Part shown: positions 63,140 through 64,000 of the stretch, in pieces
Layout of the letters: each line of letters opens with the position of its first letter
Position numbering within the stretch: position 1 is the first letter of the stretch
NCBI GenBank assembly: GCA_900068845.1
Contig: CEFQ01000008.1
Span: 630,649-694,648 of the forward strand
DNA: 64,000 nucleotides
From: Enterobacter ludwigii
Lineage (GTDB): Bacteria > Pseudomonadota > Gammaproteobacteria > Enterobacterales > Enterobacteriaceae
Direction: 5' to 3'
The notes under the pieces: model-generated
Seen by the model: only the letters and a program-made list of their open reading frames with translations
Told to the model about the DNA's origin: nothing
The model's database searches: none
Translations under genes and position numbers: made by a program

Positions 63140-63850
63140 ATGTGGAAAATGAATCACTCAGAGCAGCTTCGTGCGCTTACTCTCAAAATTGACGACATCA
63201 TTAACTCTACTGTCGAAAGTACCGGTCTATTAGCTGAGAAGATCGGCCATTGCCTTTCCAGTCACCAGCAACGTGGGCCAGAAGCATTACTGGAGCCCGG
63301 CGTGAAATCTGCCATTCAACCGCTCATAAAACAGACGCTTAATGAAAATCCCTATTGCTCTGGCACTGGCGTGGCAAGCCACATCGAAAGCGCTGGATCG
63401 GTGCGCGAATATTGGGTGCTTGAATGGTGGTACAAGAAAGATAATGGATTAAAACAAGTCAGTTTGGATCTTGACCAGTCCACTCAACAACGGCTGGATT
63501 TCCGGACATTTGAATGGTTCAAAACCCCTATTACCGAAGGCAAAGCCTATATTCATGGCCCCTACGTTGACTATATCTGTAATACCTCGCTGACGTTGAC
63601 CGTGGCCGTTCCTGTTCGAGTTGAAGGAAACGTATTAGGCGTTGCTGCGCTGGATATTCTGGTGAGTTGTATCGAGGAAGAACTTTTGCCACTGTGTGAC
63701 AGCGAAAAAGTGATACTGACTAATCTTGAAGGCCGGATAATTTTTTCGACCAATCCGAGATTGCGGATTGGTGAACTGTTCAAAGCGGAAGAGCAACAAC
63801 CGGTTTATCAAAACAGCTATTCTGTGCTTTACATGCTTCAAACGCGATAA
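63140..63850 (+). CDS. Free-standing cache (PDC) sensor-domain protein
   Basis: 236 residues. A helical N-terminus (IDDIINSTVESTGLLAEKIG) is followed by a cache-type sensor fold: REYWVLEWWYKKDNG, then TPITEGKAYIHGPYVDYIC and LTVAVPVRVEGNVLGVAALDI, where the GPYVD and (V)LGVAALDI strands are typical of PDC/dCache ligand domains. There is no signal peptide, membrane helix or output domain, so it acts as a soluble ligand binder, probably with the GntR regulator 15 bp upstream. Ligand unknown; amines are the contextual guess. Confidence 0.75.
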   Translation: MWKMNHSEQLRALTLKIDDIINSTVESTGLLAEKIGHCLSSHQQRGPEALLEPGVKSAIQPLIKQTLNENPYCSGTGVASHIESAGSVREYWVLEWWYKKDNGLKQVSLDLDQSTQQRLDFRTFEWFKTPITEGKAYIHGPYVDYICNTSLTLTVAVPVRVEGNVLGVAALDILVSCIEEELLPLCDSEKVILTNLEGRIIFSTNPRLRIGELFKAEEQQPVYQNSYSVLYMLQTR

Positions 63851-63863
63851 TTATACCTGTGGG

Positions 63864-63881
63864 GTGGGCATTTATGCCCAC
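63864..63881. terminator. Hairpin between convergent cache gene and pckA
   Basis: GTGGGCA-TTTA-TGCCCAC, a perfect 7-bp stem in the 43-bp gap between convergent genes; no strong T-run, but a shared bidirectional terminator is likely. Confidence 0.65.
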
Positions 63882-63893
63882 CTGGGTTTCACA

Positions 63894-64000
63894 TCACAGC
63901 TGCGGACCGGCCTGCACCAGCGCCTTCCCGGCATCGTTATCGGTATACTTCTCAAAGTTGGTGATAAAGCGCTGCGCCAGATCCTGCGCGGCTTGCTGCC
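63894..64000 (-). CDS. pckA: Phosphoenolpyruvate carboxykinase (ATP), C-terminal end only
   Basis: The last 34 codons on the minus strand, cut by the right edge, read [18 protein letters not shown] then [14 protein letters not shown] and TGA. This is the conserved PckA C-terminus (E. coli ...[24 protein letters not shown]). The enzyme makes PEP from oxaloacetate in gluconeogenesis. The rest of the gene lies outside. Confidence 0.88.
   Translation of the reverse strand, partial: QQAAQDLAQRFITNFEKYTDNDAGKALVQAGPQL

Overview
The window looks like the chromosome of a Pantoea/Erwinia-type enterobacterium (Erwiniaceae). It has the divergent mal maltose regulon, pagP, a CspA-type cold-shock gene, ybiI, a ycgZ-ymgA-ariR connector operon and the 3' end of pckA, all with enterobacterial protein sequences and moderately GC-rich coding DNA. 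AT-rich accessory patches interrupt this. The genus is an inference; no rRNA or tRNA gene is present to test it.

Layout. 1-6.05 kb: lamB-malK (minus) diverging from malEFG (plus) around MalT and CRP sites. 6.1-9.2 kb: an accessory patch with a macrodomain protein, an AbiE-like toxin-antitoxin pair with a palindromic operator, and the decayed tail of a probable ABC permease. 9.2-12.8 kb: a minus-strand operon of LuxE-like, LuxC-like and short-chain dehydrogenase genes behind a canonical TPP riboswitch. 12.9-13.9 kb: ybiI and two YgdI/YgdR-type lipoproteins. 14.0-31.1 kb: a duplicated module of P-type ATPase (minus), tiny one-TM protein, lipoprotein adaptor and RND pump (plus), with an AI-2E permease between the copies and an acyltransferase after the second. 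31.1-40.1 kb: hydrolase and pagP, a YfcC-type permease with M20 peptidase and LysR, a cold-shock gene, and an HSL-type esterase with divergent LysR.

40.3-50.5 kb is the most accessory part: an AT-rich GmrSD-like restriction protein, phenolic acid decarboxylase behind a 25-bp tandem repeat, a type I dehydroquinase, two-component connector genes, a decayed DUF6434-like gene, a frameshifted integrase, a MarR-GNAT fusion with a near-perfect operator, and several copies of a GTGCCAAAAGCGGACA-like motif. 50.7-56.4 kb: a sugar-acid operon (MHS transporter, enolase-superfamily dehydratase, DapA-family aldolase, DgoK and DgoA homologues) with a convergent IclR gene. At 56.5-56.9 kb lies a decayed copy of the malG 3' end together with its terminator. 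57.0-63.9 kb: a probable polyamine-oxidation locus (Tat-exported spermidine-dehydrogenase-like flavoprotein, triheme cytochrome c, SnoaL-like secreted protein, aminobutyraldehyde dehydrogenase, GntR regulator and a free-standing cache-domain protein). The window ends in pckA.

The best candidates for undescribed biology are the TPP-riboswitch LuxE/LuxC/SDR operon, which reads as a carboxylate-to-alcohol reduction cascade perhaps serving thiamine-precursor salvage, and the duplicated ATPase/RND module with its conserved micro-membrane proteins.
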